The notes beneath the pieces are model-generated. The model ran no database searches, was not told the origin of the DNA, and saw nothing but the letters and a program-made list of their open reading frames with translations. Below are positions 26,988-35,510 of a stretch of DNA of 64,000 nucleotides, piece after piece. Numbering within the stretch: the first letter of the stretch is position 1; each line of letters begins with the position of its first letter. Source of the DNA: Hymenobacter sp. J193 (GTDB lineage Bacteria; Bacteroidota; Bacteroidia; Cytophagales; Hymenobacteraceae); assembly GCF_024700075.1 (NCBI RefSeq), contig NZ_JAJONE010000001.1, positions 3,128,001-3,192,000 of the forward strand, written 5' to 3'. The position numbers and the translations under genes are program-made.

Positions 26988-27186
26988 AGGGGGGCACCTG
27001 CTGCGCCATTTTGCTTCGGCCAGCAGGGCCAAGCATCAGGTTTCCCCGGTAGCAAGGGTTGTTTAGGGAAGGCGCTCGGGCTGATTGATTCCTGGCTTAC
27101 TCGGTTTGCCTCTAAAGTGCGGGATAAATCCAATCTTGCCACCGGCTTCGCGTAGTCCGTGAGGCTTCACCCTTCTGCTGCCCGTT

Positions 27187-27735
27187 ATGCCGCCTTTCTC
27201 TCTTCAGCCCAGCTTAGAAAACGACGTTGTCCGGCTGCTGCCGCTGCGGGAAGCAGACTTCGCAGAGCTGTATGCCGTAGCTTCTGACCCTAAAATCTGG
27301 GAGCAGCACCCCAATAAGGACCGGTGGCAGAAGCCGGCATTTTCCACCTTCTTCGAAGGAGCCATCCAAAGTAATGGTGCCTTCAGAATCGTGGATAAGC
27401 CCACGGGCGCTACCATAGGCAGCACCCGCCTGTACGATTACAACCCCGAGGAAAATAGCATCCTCATCGGATATACCTTCTACGGAACGCAGCACTGGGG
27501 CAAGGGTATCAACCCAGCCGTAAAAGAGCTGCTACTGAACTATCTTTTCCAGTTCGTAGACATCGTGCGGTTCCACATCGGGGCAGGCAATGTTCGGTCG
27601 CAGATTGCCATTCAGCGGCTGGGAGCCACCAAGGTCGCAGAGCAGGAAGTGACGTACTACGGCGAGCAGCCCAAGCTAAACTTTGTGTTCGAGCTGAATA
27701 AGCAGGCGTGGACGGCGCGGCGGCGTGAGTTGTAA
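27187..27735 (+). CDS. GNAT-family N-acetyltransferase (RimJ/RimL-like)
   Basis: A 182-residue cytosolic acetyltransferase. The start PFSLQPSLENDVVRLLPLRE, the ATIGSTRLYDYNPEENSILIGYTF strands and the acetyl-CoA-binding turn HWGKGINPAVKELLLNYLFQ are typical of the Acetyltransf_3 group, as is the closing IQRLGATKVAEQEV motif. Members acetylate ribosomal protein N-termini, amino acids or antibiotics; no specific substrate can be inferred. It converges on the helicase gene, with 68 bases between stops and no clear hairpin there. Confidence 0.88.
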   Translation: MPPFSLQPSLENDVVRLLPLREADFAELYAVASDPKIWEQHPNKDRWQKPAFSTFFEGAIQSNGAFRIVDKPTGATIGSTRLYDYNPEENSILIGYTFYGTQHWGKGINPAVKELLLNYLFQFVDIVRFHIGAGNVRSQIAIQRLGATKVAEQEVTYYGEQPKLNFVFELNKQAWTARRREL

Positions 27736-27803
27736 GCCATAGCGCTAACCGGGGCAAACAGCGTTTACACGAAAGAGCAGCCGTGATTCGCCGCCAATCC
27801 TGC

Positions 27804-29849
27804 TTAAGCCAGCAAAAACGGGGTAAGCTCCCCGGTATACGTGAGCGTGAGCTGGTGCATGGCTCGGGTGCAGGCCACGTAGAGCATGCTCTTGTCCACC
27901 GCCGTTTTGTAATTGCGGGCGGAGGCAAAGGGCACGATGACTTCATCAAACTCAAGCCCCTTGGCCAGGTGGGCCGTAGTGACGATGACACCTTCCTTGA
28001 AAACCGTGGACTCCTCCGTGAGCAGATGCACGCCTGGAGCCTGTAACGCCTCGTGCAGCTGCTCGGCCTGCCGCAGGGTTTTGCAGATAATGCCCAGCGA
28101 ATGACTTTTGGCGCTCTGAAAGTTTGTAATCAGCCCCTGAATGGCCGCCAACTCCGCTTCCTTACTCGCAAAGGGCGCCACCACGGGCTCCTGGCCATGC
28201 CGCTCCAGCGGAATAATGTCGGGGTTGGGCGTGATACGCTGAGCAAAGGCCGTAATTTCGATGGTCGAGCGGTAGCTGCGGTAAAGCTTCACCACATCGG
28301 CCTGGGGGAAGACGCGCTCAATGGTTTCGGCCGAGGAGGCGCTGTAGGGGTTCACCGTCTGGCTTACGTCGCCCAGAATGGTTTTGCGGCAGCGGAACAG
28401 GCGCGACAGCACGGCATACTGCACGGGGGTGTAGTCCTGCATTTCGTCTATCAGCAGGTGCCGCACGTGGTCGTAAGCCGGGAGGCCTGCTAGGCGCAGG
28501 CGCAGGTAAATCAGGGCAAAAACGTCGGCGTATTCCAGGCGCCCGCCGTGGTCCTGCCTCAGCAGCTCGGGCCGGCCAATCCAGCGGAAGAAGTCCCGGT
28601 AGAAATCCAGCACGTTGCTGAAGCGGAACATGCGCGGAATGGCTTCGCCAATCGTTCCTTTTTCCTGGCCCGTGAGCTTGCGGCCGGCTGCGTCGCGCAC
28701 GTACGCCCGCACATCGTTGGCCACTAACGCAAAGCGTTGCAGTAGCGGTACGCGGTGGTAGCCCTTAAACTTCTGCTGGATGAAGGCGGCCGGTACCACG
28801 GTGCGCCCCACCCGCAGCTCGCTCAGGGAGAAATAGTTGTTCTCAATATGCAGCAGGTACTGGTTGAGCTGACTGAGAAACTCAAACGAAGACTTAAACC
28901 GAATCCGCTCGATAAAGGCCGCGTCGTGGGTTTCCAGCAGCGCCGATACCTGCTCGAAGAAGGTCTGGAACGAGTATTGACTTTCAAGCAAATCGGCCGC
29001 CAGCTCCTCCATGCCCATTTCGGGAATGTGCTCCTCGCCCAGCTCGGGCAGCACGTTCGAGATGTAGTCGGCAAAGACTTTGTTGGGCGAGATGATGAGG
29101 ATGTCCTTGGCCGCAATGGTGTCGCGGAAGCGGTAAAGCAGGAAGGCAATGCGGTGCAGGGCTATAGACGTTTTGCCCGAGCCCGCCACGCCCTGTATCA
29201 CCATTACCACGGCTTCCTCGTTGCGAATCACCGCGTTCTGGTCGCGCTGAATGGTGGCGACGATGTTCTTCATCTTGTCGTCGGACGACTTGGCCAGCTC
29301 GCGCTGCAGCACGTCGTCGTGGATGTTCACGCCGCTGTCGAGCATAAACTCCAGGCGGCCGTCCCGGATCCGGTACTGCCGCTTCAGCTCAATGTGGCCC
29401 CGCACAGTGCCCGACGGGGTAGGGTAGGAGGCCTCACCCAGCTCGAAGTCGTAAAACAACGAGGAAATAGGAGCGCGCCAGTCGTAGATGAGGCTCTGGT
29501 GTAGCCGCTCATCCAGAAAGGTATGCACGCCAATGTACACCGGTGTTGTGGTTTGGTTTGGCGCGAGGAAGTCGATGCGGCCAAAGTAGGGCGACTGACG
29601 CAGCTTGATCAGCCGACGCTTGCGGGATACGGCTGCCTCGCCCGTAAAGGCCATGCGGTCGATGGACTGGCCGGCGGCTACCATGTCGGCGTCGTCCATG
29701 CCCGACTGGTGCTCGTGGATGTACTCCTTTTTCTGCCGCAGCTCGGTGGAAAACTGCCGCACGGCGTCGTCTACCCGGCGAATAGCCAGCGTGAGCTTCT
29801 CCTTTATTTCCTCCAGATATTCTTTCTCTTCCTGCTCGGTTGCGTTCAT
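27804..29849 (-). CDS. helD: HelD-type UvrD-like helicase (RNA polymerase recycling factor family)
   Basis: A 681-residue superfamily 1 ATPase. The ATG at 29849 is used rather than the GTG just before it. A charged coiled-coil N-terminus (about 1-55, EYLEEIKEKLTLAIRRVDDA) leads to the YFGRIDF and LIYDWRAPISSLFYDFE blocks typical of HelD. Walker A is GVAGSGKTSIALHR (about 220-233), and later motifs include LLIDEMQDYTPVQYAVL, LGDVSQTVNP, LYRSYRST and the motif VI region MLYVACTRAMHQLTLTYTG. HelD proteins in Gram-positives bind RNA polymerase and free stalled complexes; that role in Bacteroidota is assumed by homology, and a plain DNA helicase is the alternative. Stands alone on the minus strand. 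Confidence 0.88.
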   Translation of the reverse strand: MNATEQEEKEYLEEIKEKLTLAIRRVDDAVRQFSTELRQKKEYIHEHQSGMDDADMVAAGQSIDRMAFTGEAAVSRKRRLIKLRQSPYFGRIDFLAPNQTTTPVYIGVHTFLDERLHQSLIYDWRAPISSLFYDFELGEASYPTPSGTVRGHIELKRQYRIRDGRLEFMLDSGVNIHDDVLQRELAKSSDDKMKNIVATIQRDQNAVIRNEEAVVMVIQGVAGSGKTSIALHRIAFLLYRFRDTIAAKDILIISPNKVFADYISNVLPELGEEHIPEMGMEELAADLLESQYSFQTFFEQVSALLETHDAAFIERIRFKSSFEFLSQLNQYLLHIENNYFSLSELRVGRTVVPAAFIQQKFKGYHRVPLLQRFALVANDVRAYVRDAAGRKLTGQEKGTIGEAIPRMFRFSNVLDFYRDFFRWIGRPELLRQDHGGRLEYADVFALIYLRLRLAGLPAYDHVRHLLIDEMQDYTPVQYAVLSRLFRCRKTILGDVSQTVNPYSASSAETIERVFPQADVVKLYRSYRSTIEITAFAQRITPNPDIIPLERHGQEPVVAPFASKEAELAAIQGLITNFQSAKSHSLGIICKTLRQAEQLHEALQAPGVHLLTEESTVFKEGVIVTTAHLAKGLEFDEVIVPFASARNYKTAVDKSMLYVACTRAMHQLTLTYTGELTPFLLA

Positions 29850-30006
29850 CACTGGCTGCCCGTGAAAATGGAGCGCAAAGGTCCGGGAAATTCCGCTCTG
29901 AAGAAGTTAAGCCAGCGAAAATATCCTACCAGGTTATAGTTACACCAAGCCCCGGACGGGATGTACTACTGCAGGCAACTGGTTCGCGTTGGAGTACGAA
30001 GGCCGC

Positions 30007-30570
30007 TTACTTGGGCAGCTGGTCTACCGCACCGGGCAGGAACTTGAGCAGCTGCTGCAGCTGGCTGTCGGTGAAGTTGCCGGAAATAGCCATCAGCACG
30101 AACGAGTCGGGCACGCCGCTAACCTGGCTGGTGCCCACCACCTCCTGCACCCGGCCATTGTTGCGGCGGGCCGAGAACTTAAACTGGGTGCTGGCATCAG
30201 CATCGGTGGCTACGGGCAGGGGTTGGTACTGCTCGTTCTGCAGCAAGCCTTCCACTTCCTGATTGAGGCCGCGCGCTAACAGGTCGCGGGCGCCGCCGGA
30301 AGTGGGCGTAAAGGTCAGCACCCGCACGCTGCGCAGGGCGGCTATGGCCTGGGTAGTTTCGTTGTCGCCCCCGATGCGGCCCAGTTGGCCCAGCAGCAGG
30401 CGGGTGGCAAAATTGGCTTCTATCGTTTGCGCTTTGAAGCCTGAGCGGCTCTCATACTTGCGGAAAAACTCGGCGACTGTGCGGGCAGGTTGCTCGGGGC
30501 CGGCGGCGCGGCAGCCCGCTAACCATAAAAGGCCAAGGGAGAAACAAACGAGGAGAAGGCGGTTGCGCAT
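30007..30570 (-). CDS. DUF4252-type lipoprotein
   Basis: A 187-residue exported lipoprotein. The signal peptide ends in a lipobox (LLWLAGC) with the acylated cysteine at about residue 20. The mature part resembles DUF4252 proteins of Bacteroidota: an EFFRKYESRSGF start, a central VRVLTFTP strand and a C-terminal ISGNFTDSQLQQLLKFL block. Function of DUF4252 is not established; some members sit in operons controlled by ECF sigma factors, but none is visible here. It follows the 497-residue secreted protein by 63 bases on the same strand. Confidence 0.75.
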   Translation of the reverse strand: MRNRLLLVCFSLGLLWLAGCRAAGPEQPARTVAEFFRKYESRSGFKAQTIEANFATRLLLGQLGRIGGDNETTQAIAALRSVRVLTFTPTSGGARDLLARGLNQEVEGLLQNEQYQPLPVATDADASTQFKFSARRNNGRVQEVVGTSQVSGVPDSFVLMAISGNFTDSQLQQLLKFLPGAVDQLPK

Positions 30571-30633
30571 ACCAGGAAGGGCTGAAAGTTTCCGCCAACA
30601 TACGCGTTTTGGCGCTTTGCGGCCGTTCCGGTT

Positions 30634-32127
30634 TTATTCAAACACGATGGCATTCACAAAGAACACGTCCCGTCCGGTTCCTTTATCGGGGCGCACGTGC
30701 TGGTAGCCGTGGGCCAGGAACCTGGTGCCGGTCCAGGTCACCAGGTCTTCCTGCAAGGTGTAGGAAACTTTTTCCTTTTTTGCGGCCAGGTTGGTGCGCA
30801 GCGGCGTAAGCAGGTCGTTTGGCGAAGGCTTGGTGCGGTCAATAATCTTGTAGCGGATATCTTCCTCATCTAAGTAAGCCAGCGCCAGCCGACCATCGGG
30901 CAGGGGGCGCAGGCGCACAGTTTGCTGCACGTCGAAGGTTTCCACATTCTTCAGCACAAAGGTGTTATCCCACAAAAGGTTGCCCTGCCGGTCGAAGCCG
31001 CACACGATGGTGTGGGTAGTACGGTAGCCGTCAAACTGCCGGTAGCTGGTCGTCATCGGCCCGCCGTAGCTGGAGTAGCGGTAGCGCGGGTAGTACACCT
31101 CCGCCGCCATCACGTAGCCCTCCGGGGTGGGCAGCATATCGTGCATGAACAGGCGGTAGTGCAAGCGCATAGGAGTGCCGGCTGCCCGGCGCCGGGCGCC
31201 CCGCTCCCGTATGCGGGCTTCGCGCGCCGGGTTCATAAAGTCGAAAAAGTGCTTGAGACTCAAAAAGTCGTAGAACCGCATGGAGTTGCGGCCGCCGCCG
31301 GGCGTAGTGCCCGCGTTCAGATCGGCGGCAAACAAGCCCTGGGAGTAGCGCGGGTCGCGCAGAGTGTAGGTGCCCGTCACCAGCCGGGTGGCGCTGTCGC
31401 CGGGGCTGAGCTGGGCCGTGATAAGGTTTCGCTCACTTTCGGCCTGAATAAACTCTGTACGCAGCAGCTGGCCGTCCTGCGAGAGTTGCTTGAGCTGCAG
31501 CCGCGACTTCATGCCGTTGGTTTGGGTGAGCACGAAAGCCGCCCGCTTGGTCACGGAGTCGGCCAGGAAAGTAAACTGGGCCGGCAGCTGCTCATACACG
31601 GAAGGCAGAAACCGCATCTGCTGGGTGAGCAGGTCGAGGTGCAGAATCGTCAGGTGCTGATCGACGAGCACCGTGGCAAACAGCCGCCCCGACAGCGCCT
31701 TCAGCTCGAAGATATCACGGGAGATGCGCGTATCGAAGGCGCTGGTTTCGATGATGCCCGTGCGGCCGTTGAGGTGCACGGCCAGCAGGTGCGTGGGGCG
31801 GTACACCGATTGAAACAGCGCGTACACCTGCGCGCCCTCGGAGCAGGTGCGTACCAGCTCGTACTCGCGCTCTACCACCAGCGGCTTCTGCCATACGGGC
31901 TGCAGGTCGGCGTTCAGCTTCTGGAAGTACCGCTTATCGGCCTTCAGGCTGAACGTTTCCTCGTGTACCAGTAGAATCACGCTGCTATCGGGCAGGGGCA
32001 GGACCTCCACATCACTGGTAGCCGGCTGCAAAGCCAGCTCAAACCGGGCGGGCTGCTGTGGCGCCTGTGCCCAGGCAGCCCCGCAGCTTATCAGCCAAAA
32101 CCATCCTAGCGCGAAGAAATGCCGCAT
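30634..32127 (-). CDS. Secreted protein of unknown function
   Basis: A 497-residue protein with a signal peptide (MRHFFALGWFWLISCGAAWA). I do not recognise the family. The mature part alternates short beta-strand-like segments with polar turns, with phrases such as TIVCGFDRQGNLLWDNTFVL and LRPLPDGRLALAYLDEEDIR that read like blades of a WD40- or Kelch-like propeller, which is inference. It is probably periplasmic or surface exposed, and co-transcribed with the downstream DUF4252-type lipoprotein. An inverted repeat at 32167-32192 lies just upstream of its start. Confidence 0.7.
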   Translation of the reverse strand: MRHFFALGWFWLISCGAAWAQAPQQPARFELALQPATSDVEVLPLPDSSVILLVHEETFSLKADKRYFQKLNADLQPVWQKPLVVEREYELVRTCSEGAQVYALFQSVYRPTHLLAVHLNGRTGIIETSAFDTRISRDIFELKALSGRLFATVLVDQHLTILHLDLLTQQMRFLPSVYEQLPAQFTFLADSVTKRAAFVLTQTNGMKSRLQLKQLSQDGQLLRTEFIQAESERNLITAQLSPGDSATRLVTGTYTLRDPRYSQGLFAADLNAGTTPGGGRNSMRFYDFLSLKHFFDFMNPAREARIRERGARRRAAGTPMRLHYRLFMHDMLPTPEGYVMAAEVYYPRYRYSSYGGPMTTSYRQFDGYRTTHTIVCGFDRQGNLLWDNTFVLKNVETFDVQQTVRLRPLPDGRLALAYLDEEDIRYKIIDRTKPSPNDLLTPLRTNLAAKKEKVSYTLQEDLVTWTGTRFLAHGYQHVRPDKGTGRDVFFVNAIVFE

Positions 32128-32166
32128 AATTATCTGCTGTTAACGTGTGTATCCAAGATACGGCAA

Positions 32167-32192
32167 GGGCAGCGCAAATCCTTGCGCTGCCC
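32167..32192 (-). terminator. Possible terminator after the EVE gene
   Basis: Eleven-base exact arms (32167-32177 and 32182-32192) with a 4-base loop, 33 bases past the EVE-domain gene's stop. No T run follows on the minus strand, so it may be a Rho-type or pause hairpin rather than an intrinsic terminator. Confidence 0.45.
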
Positions 32193-32224
32193 CGGGTTTT
32201 GCTGATTCTTCTGGCGAAAAAAGG

Positions 32225-32632
32225 CTAGCTGCCGAGCTCCAGAATGGCATCGAACTCGGCGGCGCGCAGCGGCATCACCGACAGGCGCGACTGGCGCAGC
32301 AAGCCAATCTGGCTGAGGCGGGCGTCCTGCTTGATCTGGGCAAGGGAAACCGGGCGCTCCAGTGCCTGCTGTGGCCGTAGCCGCACCGCTACCCAGGCGC
32401 TGCCGGCTTCGGCCGTGGCATCGGGCGCGGCCGGGGCGGCCACTTCGGCCACGCCCACTACTTCCTTGCTCGTGACGCTGTGATAGTATAAAACTAAGTC
32501 GCCGGGCTGCATCTGCTGCAGGTAGTTGCGGGCCTGAAAGTTGCGGACGCCGGTCCAGTCGGTGGCGCCGTCGCGCACTAAATCGAGCCACGCGTAGGCA
32601 GCGGGCTCCGATTTTACTAACCAATACTGCAT
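32225..32632 (-). CDS. EVE-domain protein
   Basis: A 135-residue single-domain protein. The start MQYWLVKSEPAAYAWLDLVR, the GVRNFQARNYLQQMQPGDLVL turn and the YYHSV...VVGVAEV strands are the EVE signature; the family is a PUA-like fold related to YTH and ASCH domains. EVE proteins bind modified bases in RNA or DNA, and several are fused to or encoded near modification-dependent nucleases. Here the only such nuclease, the SRA-HNH enzyme at 7159-8061, is far away. The exact ligand is unknown. Confidence 0.9.
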   Translation of the reverse strand: MQYWLVKSEPAAYAWLDLVRDGATDWTGVRNFQARNYLQQMQPGDLVLYYHSVTSKEVVGVAEVAAPAAPDATAEAGSAWVAVRLRPQQALERPVSLAQIKQDARLSQIGLLRQSRLSVMPLRAAEFDAILELGS

Positions 32633-32939
32633 TCAGAAAAGGAAGCGAAAGTGGAACTGAGGAGTTTGGGAGGGAAGGTATGATCTATGCGAACCAGCCG
32701 AAAGGTCGAAAAAGAATTTCGACCTCCTCTCTTACTTCGGCGGGCTGCGGACCAGCCAACTACCGCGGAGCCACCACCCCGGCACTCCCGGTAGGGTCTC
32801 CCAAACTCCTCAATTCCCAATATCAGGCCCGTTTTTGCCGCTACTCGGCCAAAACCTGGATGGGTTCTTCGCTTGTCGCCCGGAAAGTGGGCGCTCAGTA
32901 AGTAGGAGGGGCAAATGGGTAGGGAGGTTGCAAGCCCGG
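32633..32939. repeat. Intergenic region with a 155-bp inverted-repeat element
   Basis: TGAGGAGTTTGGGAG at 32658-32672 recurs inverted at 32798-32812, an exact 15-base terminal inverted repeat bounding 155 bases. Inside it is a perfect 8-base hairpin GGTCGAAA/TTTCGACC (32704-32711 and 32717-32724). No protein-coding frame is convincing. The arrangement is that of a small non-autonomous element or a structured RNA. The rest of the region shows nothing. Confidence 0.55.
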
Positions 32940-32977
32940 CAAAAAAAAGTCCTGCTCCTCCGTAGAAGAGCAGGACT
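32940..32977 (-). terminator. Terminator of the small lipoprotein gene
   Basis: Ten-base exact arms (32948-32957 and 32968-32977), with eight A on the left that become a T run on the minus strand. About 140 bases past the stop of the lipoprotein gene; the gap between contains no gene. Confidence 0.8.
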
Positions 32978-33116
32978 CTAAGATGTAAATGTATTGTATG
33001 CGACTGTTAATGAAACCCTTGGCGTAAAGAAAGCTCGATGAATATTTTTTTGTGCTATGGATTTACAGGCGGCGGAGAAGCAGCCCAATTCACGAAAACG
33101 GGTAGCTGACGGGCAA

Positions 33117-33515
33117 CTACTTCACCTGCCGCACTTTCAGCAGCTCCGGTTCGAGCGACACGATTTCCAGCTGGTAGTCGGGGGTGCTGTGGTCGTCGAG
33201 AGTGATACTGACGCGGTTGTCGGACAGGGCTTTCCACTGGCCCTTGTGGCCTTCGAGGCCGTCGGTGGGGGCAATGTCGTACTGTGTAAACAGGCCGTTG
33301 TGCTCGAAGGCAAAGCCCGTGCGGCCCCGGGAAGGCGGAAAGGCGTAAGTGTTGGGCCGATACACCAGTACTTCCCCCTGGTCTTCCTCGTGGGCGTGCA
33401 GCCAGGTGCGCTCCAGCAGCTGCAGGCGGCGGTTGCCCCCGCGCGGGTCGGAGCTGGAACAGGTGCTGGCCATCAAACTCAAGCTCAGGCAGGCAAACAG
33501 AAAGAGCAAACGCAT
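33117..33515 (-). CDS. Small lipoprotein of unknown function
   Basis: A 132-residue exported protein. The ATG at 33515 (MRLLFLFACLSLSLMASTC) gives a signal peptide with the lipobox-like MASTC; a TTG five codons upstream is less likely. The mature domain is about 110 residues and strand-rich (LLERTWLHAHEE, FAFEHNGLFTQYDI, NRVSITLDDHSTPDYQLEIV), the size and pattern of lipocalin-like or META-type small periplasmic domains. I cannot name the family. It diverges from polX, with about 130 bases between starts. Confidence 0.7.
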   Translation of the reverse strand: MRLLFLFACLSLSLMASTCSSSDPRGGNRRLQLLERTWLHAHEEDQGEVLVYRPNTYAFPPSRGRTGFAFEHNGLFTQYDIAPTDGLEGHKGQWKALSDNRVSITLDDHSTPDYQLEIVSLEPELLKVRQVK

Positions 33516-33642
33516 ACGGTTCAAAAGCAAAAAGTCAGCGTATACTACCGCCGAAGCGTGGCTGCTCCGGGCAGTCCTGCGCCGCGGCCGGCCAGGATTA
33601 TTCCCGGCAATCTACAACTTTGGCTTGTACCTTTACCCGCCC

Positions 33643-35421
33643 GTGCTACCCAACCACCCTACTGTTTTGGACAACCGCGCCCTCATTCGTGCCTTCCGCC
33701 TCGCCGCCCAGCTGATGGAGCTGCACGAGGAAAATCCGTTTAAAATCCGGGCCTACGAGGGCACTGCCAATGCCCTGGAGCAGCTGACGGTACCCGTAGC
33801 CGACCTGGACCGCACCGGCCTGCCCGACCGAACCGGACTAAGCAAAACCGCCGCCGCTAAAGTGGCCGAAATGCTCGATACCGGCTCGTTTGAGGAGCTT
33901 ACGCGCCTGCTCAATAGCACACCGCCCGGCGTGGTAGAGCTGCTGAGCGTGAAAGGCATCGGCCCCAAGAAAATTCGCAGCCTGTGGAAGGAGCTGGGCA
34001 TTGAAAGCGCCGAGCAACTGCGCGAGGCCGCCGAAAACGACGAAGTAAGCAAGCTGAAAGGCTTCGGCAAGAAAACGCAGGATGCCATTCTGGCCGCACT
34101 GGAATTCACTTCCCAAAGCCGGGGCAAGCTGCTGTATCCGCAGGCCGAGGAGCTAAGCGAAGAAGTAGCCAGCCAGCTGCGCGCCGCACCGGGCGTGGAG
34201 CAGGTAGCCGTGGCCGGGGAAGTGCGCCGCCGCCTCGAAACCGTGGAAACCGTGCAGCTGGTAGCGGCCACCACTGAGCCCGCCGCCGCGCATCAGCTGC
34301 TTAACGGCCTGGACGGGCTGACGGCCGATGCCCGCCGTAGCGGCCCGTTCGCGTGGCGCGGCACGGCCACTACATCGGGCGTAAAGGTGGAAGTGACTCT
34401 GGCAGCGCCGACGGAGTTTGTTAATCAATTGCTGCTGCACTCAGCTGCTGAGGAACATCTTTCGGAAACTCTTACCCAGGAAGCCCGGCCCGGCCAGCCC
34501 GCTACGCTGCGCCACTGGCTGAAGCGGGAACGGTTTGCCACCGAGCAGGAGCTGTACCAGCGGGCCGGCCTGCAATACGTGGAGCCCGAATTGCGCGAGG
34601 GACTGGGCGAGCTGGCGCTGGCCCGCGAAAACAAGCTGCCCGCTTTGCTCGAAGACCAGGACCTACGCGGCTCTCTGCACAACCACAGCACCTACTCCGA
34701 CGGCAGCCACACCCTGCGCGAAATGGCCACGTTCCTGCGCGACCAGGGTTACGAATACCTGGGCATCTGCGACCATTCGCAGGCGGCGCACTACGCCAAC
34801 GGCCTCTCGCCGGAGCGCGTGCGCCAGCAGCAGCGTGAAATCGACCAGCTAAACCAGGAGCTGGCGCCTTTTCGCATTTTCAAGGGTATTGAGGCCGATA
34901 TTCTCGGCGACGGGTCCCTGGACTACACGCCCAGCGTGCTCGAAACCTTCGACTTTGTGGTGGCTTCGGTGCATTCCAACCTGAAGATGGACGAGCGCAA
35001 AGCCACAGCGCGGGTGCTGCGGGCCATCGAAAACCCGTATTGCACCATGCTGGGCCACCCCACGGGCCGGCTGCTGCTGCGCCGCGAAGGATATCCGCTC
35101 AACCACAAGGCCGTTATCGACGCCTGCGCCCAGCACCAAGTTATCATCGAAATCAACGCCAACCCCTGGCGCCTCGACCTTGATTGGCGCTGGGTGCGCT
35201 ACGCCCTCGACCAGGGCGTGCAACTCAGCATCAACCCTGATGCCCACCACACCAACGGCTACGCCGATATGCGCTACGGCGTGCTGATGGGCCGCAAAGG
35301 CGGCCTGACCAAGGCCATGACGTTCAACGCGAAATCTGCCGCGGAAGTAGCCGAGTACTTCGCCCGCCGCAAAGCCAGCATCAAGCCCCCGCTGGAGTTC
35401 AAGGATTCGTTGTTTGGCTGA
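33643..35421 (+). CDS. polX: Family X DNA polymerase/3'-5' exonuclease PolX with altered polymerase site
   Basis: A 592-residue protein. The GTG at 33643 is chosen because conserved sequence (NRALIRAFRLAAQLMELHEE) begins soon after; a TTG seven codons later is possible. Helix-hairpin-helix motifs lie at about 103-120 (VKGIGPKKIRSLWKELGI) and 138-150. The palm motif reads GEVRRRLETVETVQLV (192-207) where the family has GSLRR..ET..DxD, so both catalytic Asp are replaced by Thr and Gln, and the third (residue 250) is Glu. The C-terminal PHP domain is intact: LHNHSTYSDG (345-354), EADILGDGSLDY, VASVHSNLKM, LGHPTGR and INPDAHH metal ligands. The family does base-excision repair synthesis and exonuclease trimming; here only the nuclease seems competent. 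Confidence 0.9.
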   Translation: MLPNHPTVLDNRALIRAFRLAAQLMELHEENPFKIRAYEGTANALEQLTVPVADLDRTGLPDRTGLSKTAAAKVAEMLDTGSFEELTRLLNSTPPGVVELLSVKGIGPKKIRSLWKELGIESAEQLREAAENDEVSKLKGFGKKTQDAILAALEFTSQSRGKLLYPQAEELSEEVASQLRAAPGVEQVAVAGEVRRRLETVETVQLVAATTEPAAAHQLLNGLDGLTADARRSGPFAWRGTATTSGVKVEVTLAAPTEFVNQLLLHSAAEEHLSETLTQEARPGQPATLRHWLKRERFATEQELYQRAGLQYVEPELREGLGELALARENKLPALLEDQDLRGSLHNHSTYSDGSHTLREMATFLRDQGYEYLGICDHSQAAHYANGLSPERVRQQQREIDQLNQELAPFRIFKGIEADILGDGSLDYTPSVLETFDFVVASVHSNLKMDERKATARVLRAIENPYCTMLGHPTGRLLLRREGYPLNHKAVIDACAQHQVIIEINANPWRLDLDWRWVRYALDQGVQLSINPDAHHTNGYADMRYGVLMGRKGGLTKAMTFNAKSAAEVAEYFARRKASIKPPLEFKDSLFG

Positions 35422-35424
35422 TGA

Positions 35425-35510
35425 TTCAGTTGCCAGGGTTCAGTTGCCGGTTATCAGTCCGTTCAACATTTACTGGTAACTGGCAGCTAACAACTGACAA
35501 CCGAAACAGT
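35425..35510. repeat. CAGTTGCC/AACTGAC intergenic repeat cluster
   Basis: TTCAGTTGCC occurs at 35425-35434 and 35439-35448, and degenerate inverted forms (GGTAACTGGCAGC, AACAACTGACAACC) follow toward the start of the GT9 gene, making an imperfect large inverted repeat. The unit resembles the CAGTT(G/A)(T/C)C tandem repeats found between genes in many Bacteroidota and cyanobacteria. It fills the space between the polX stop and the glycosyltransferase ATG. Confidence 0.6.
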
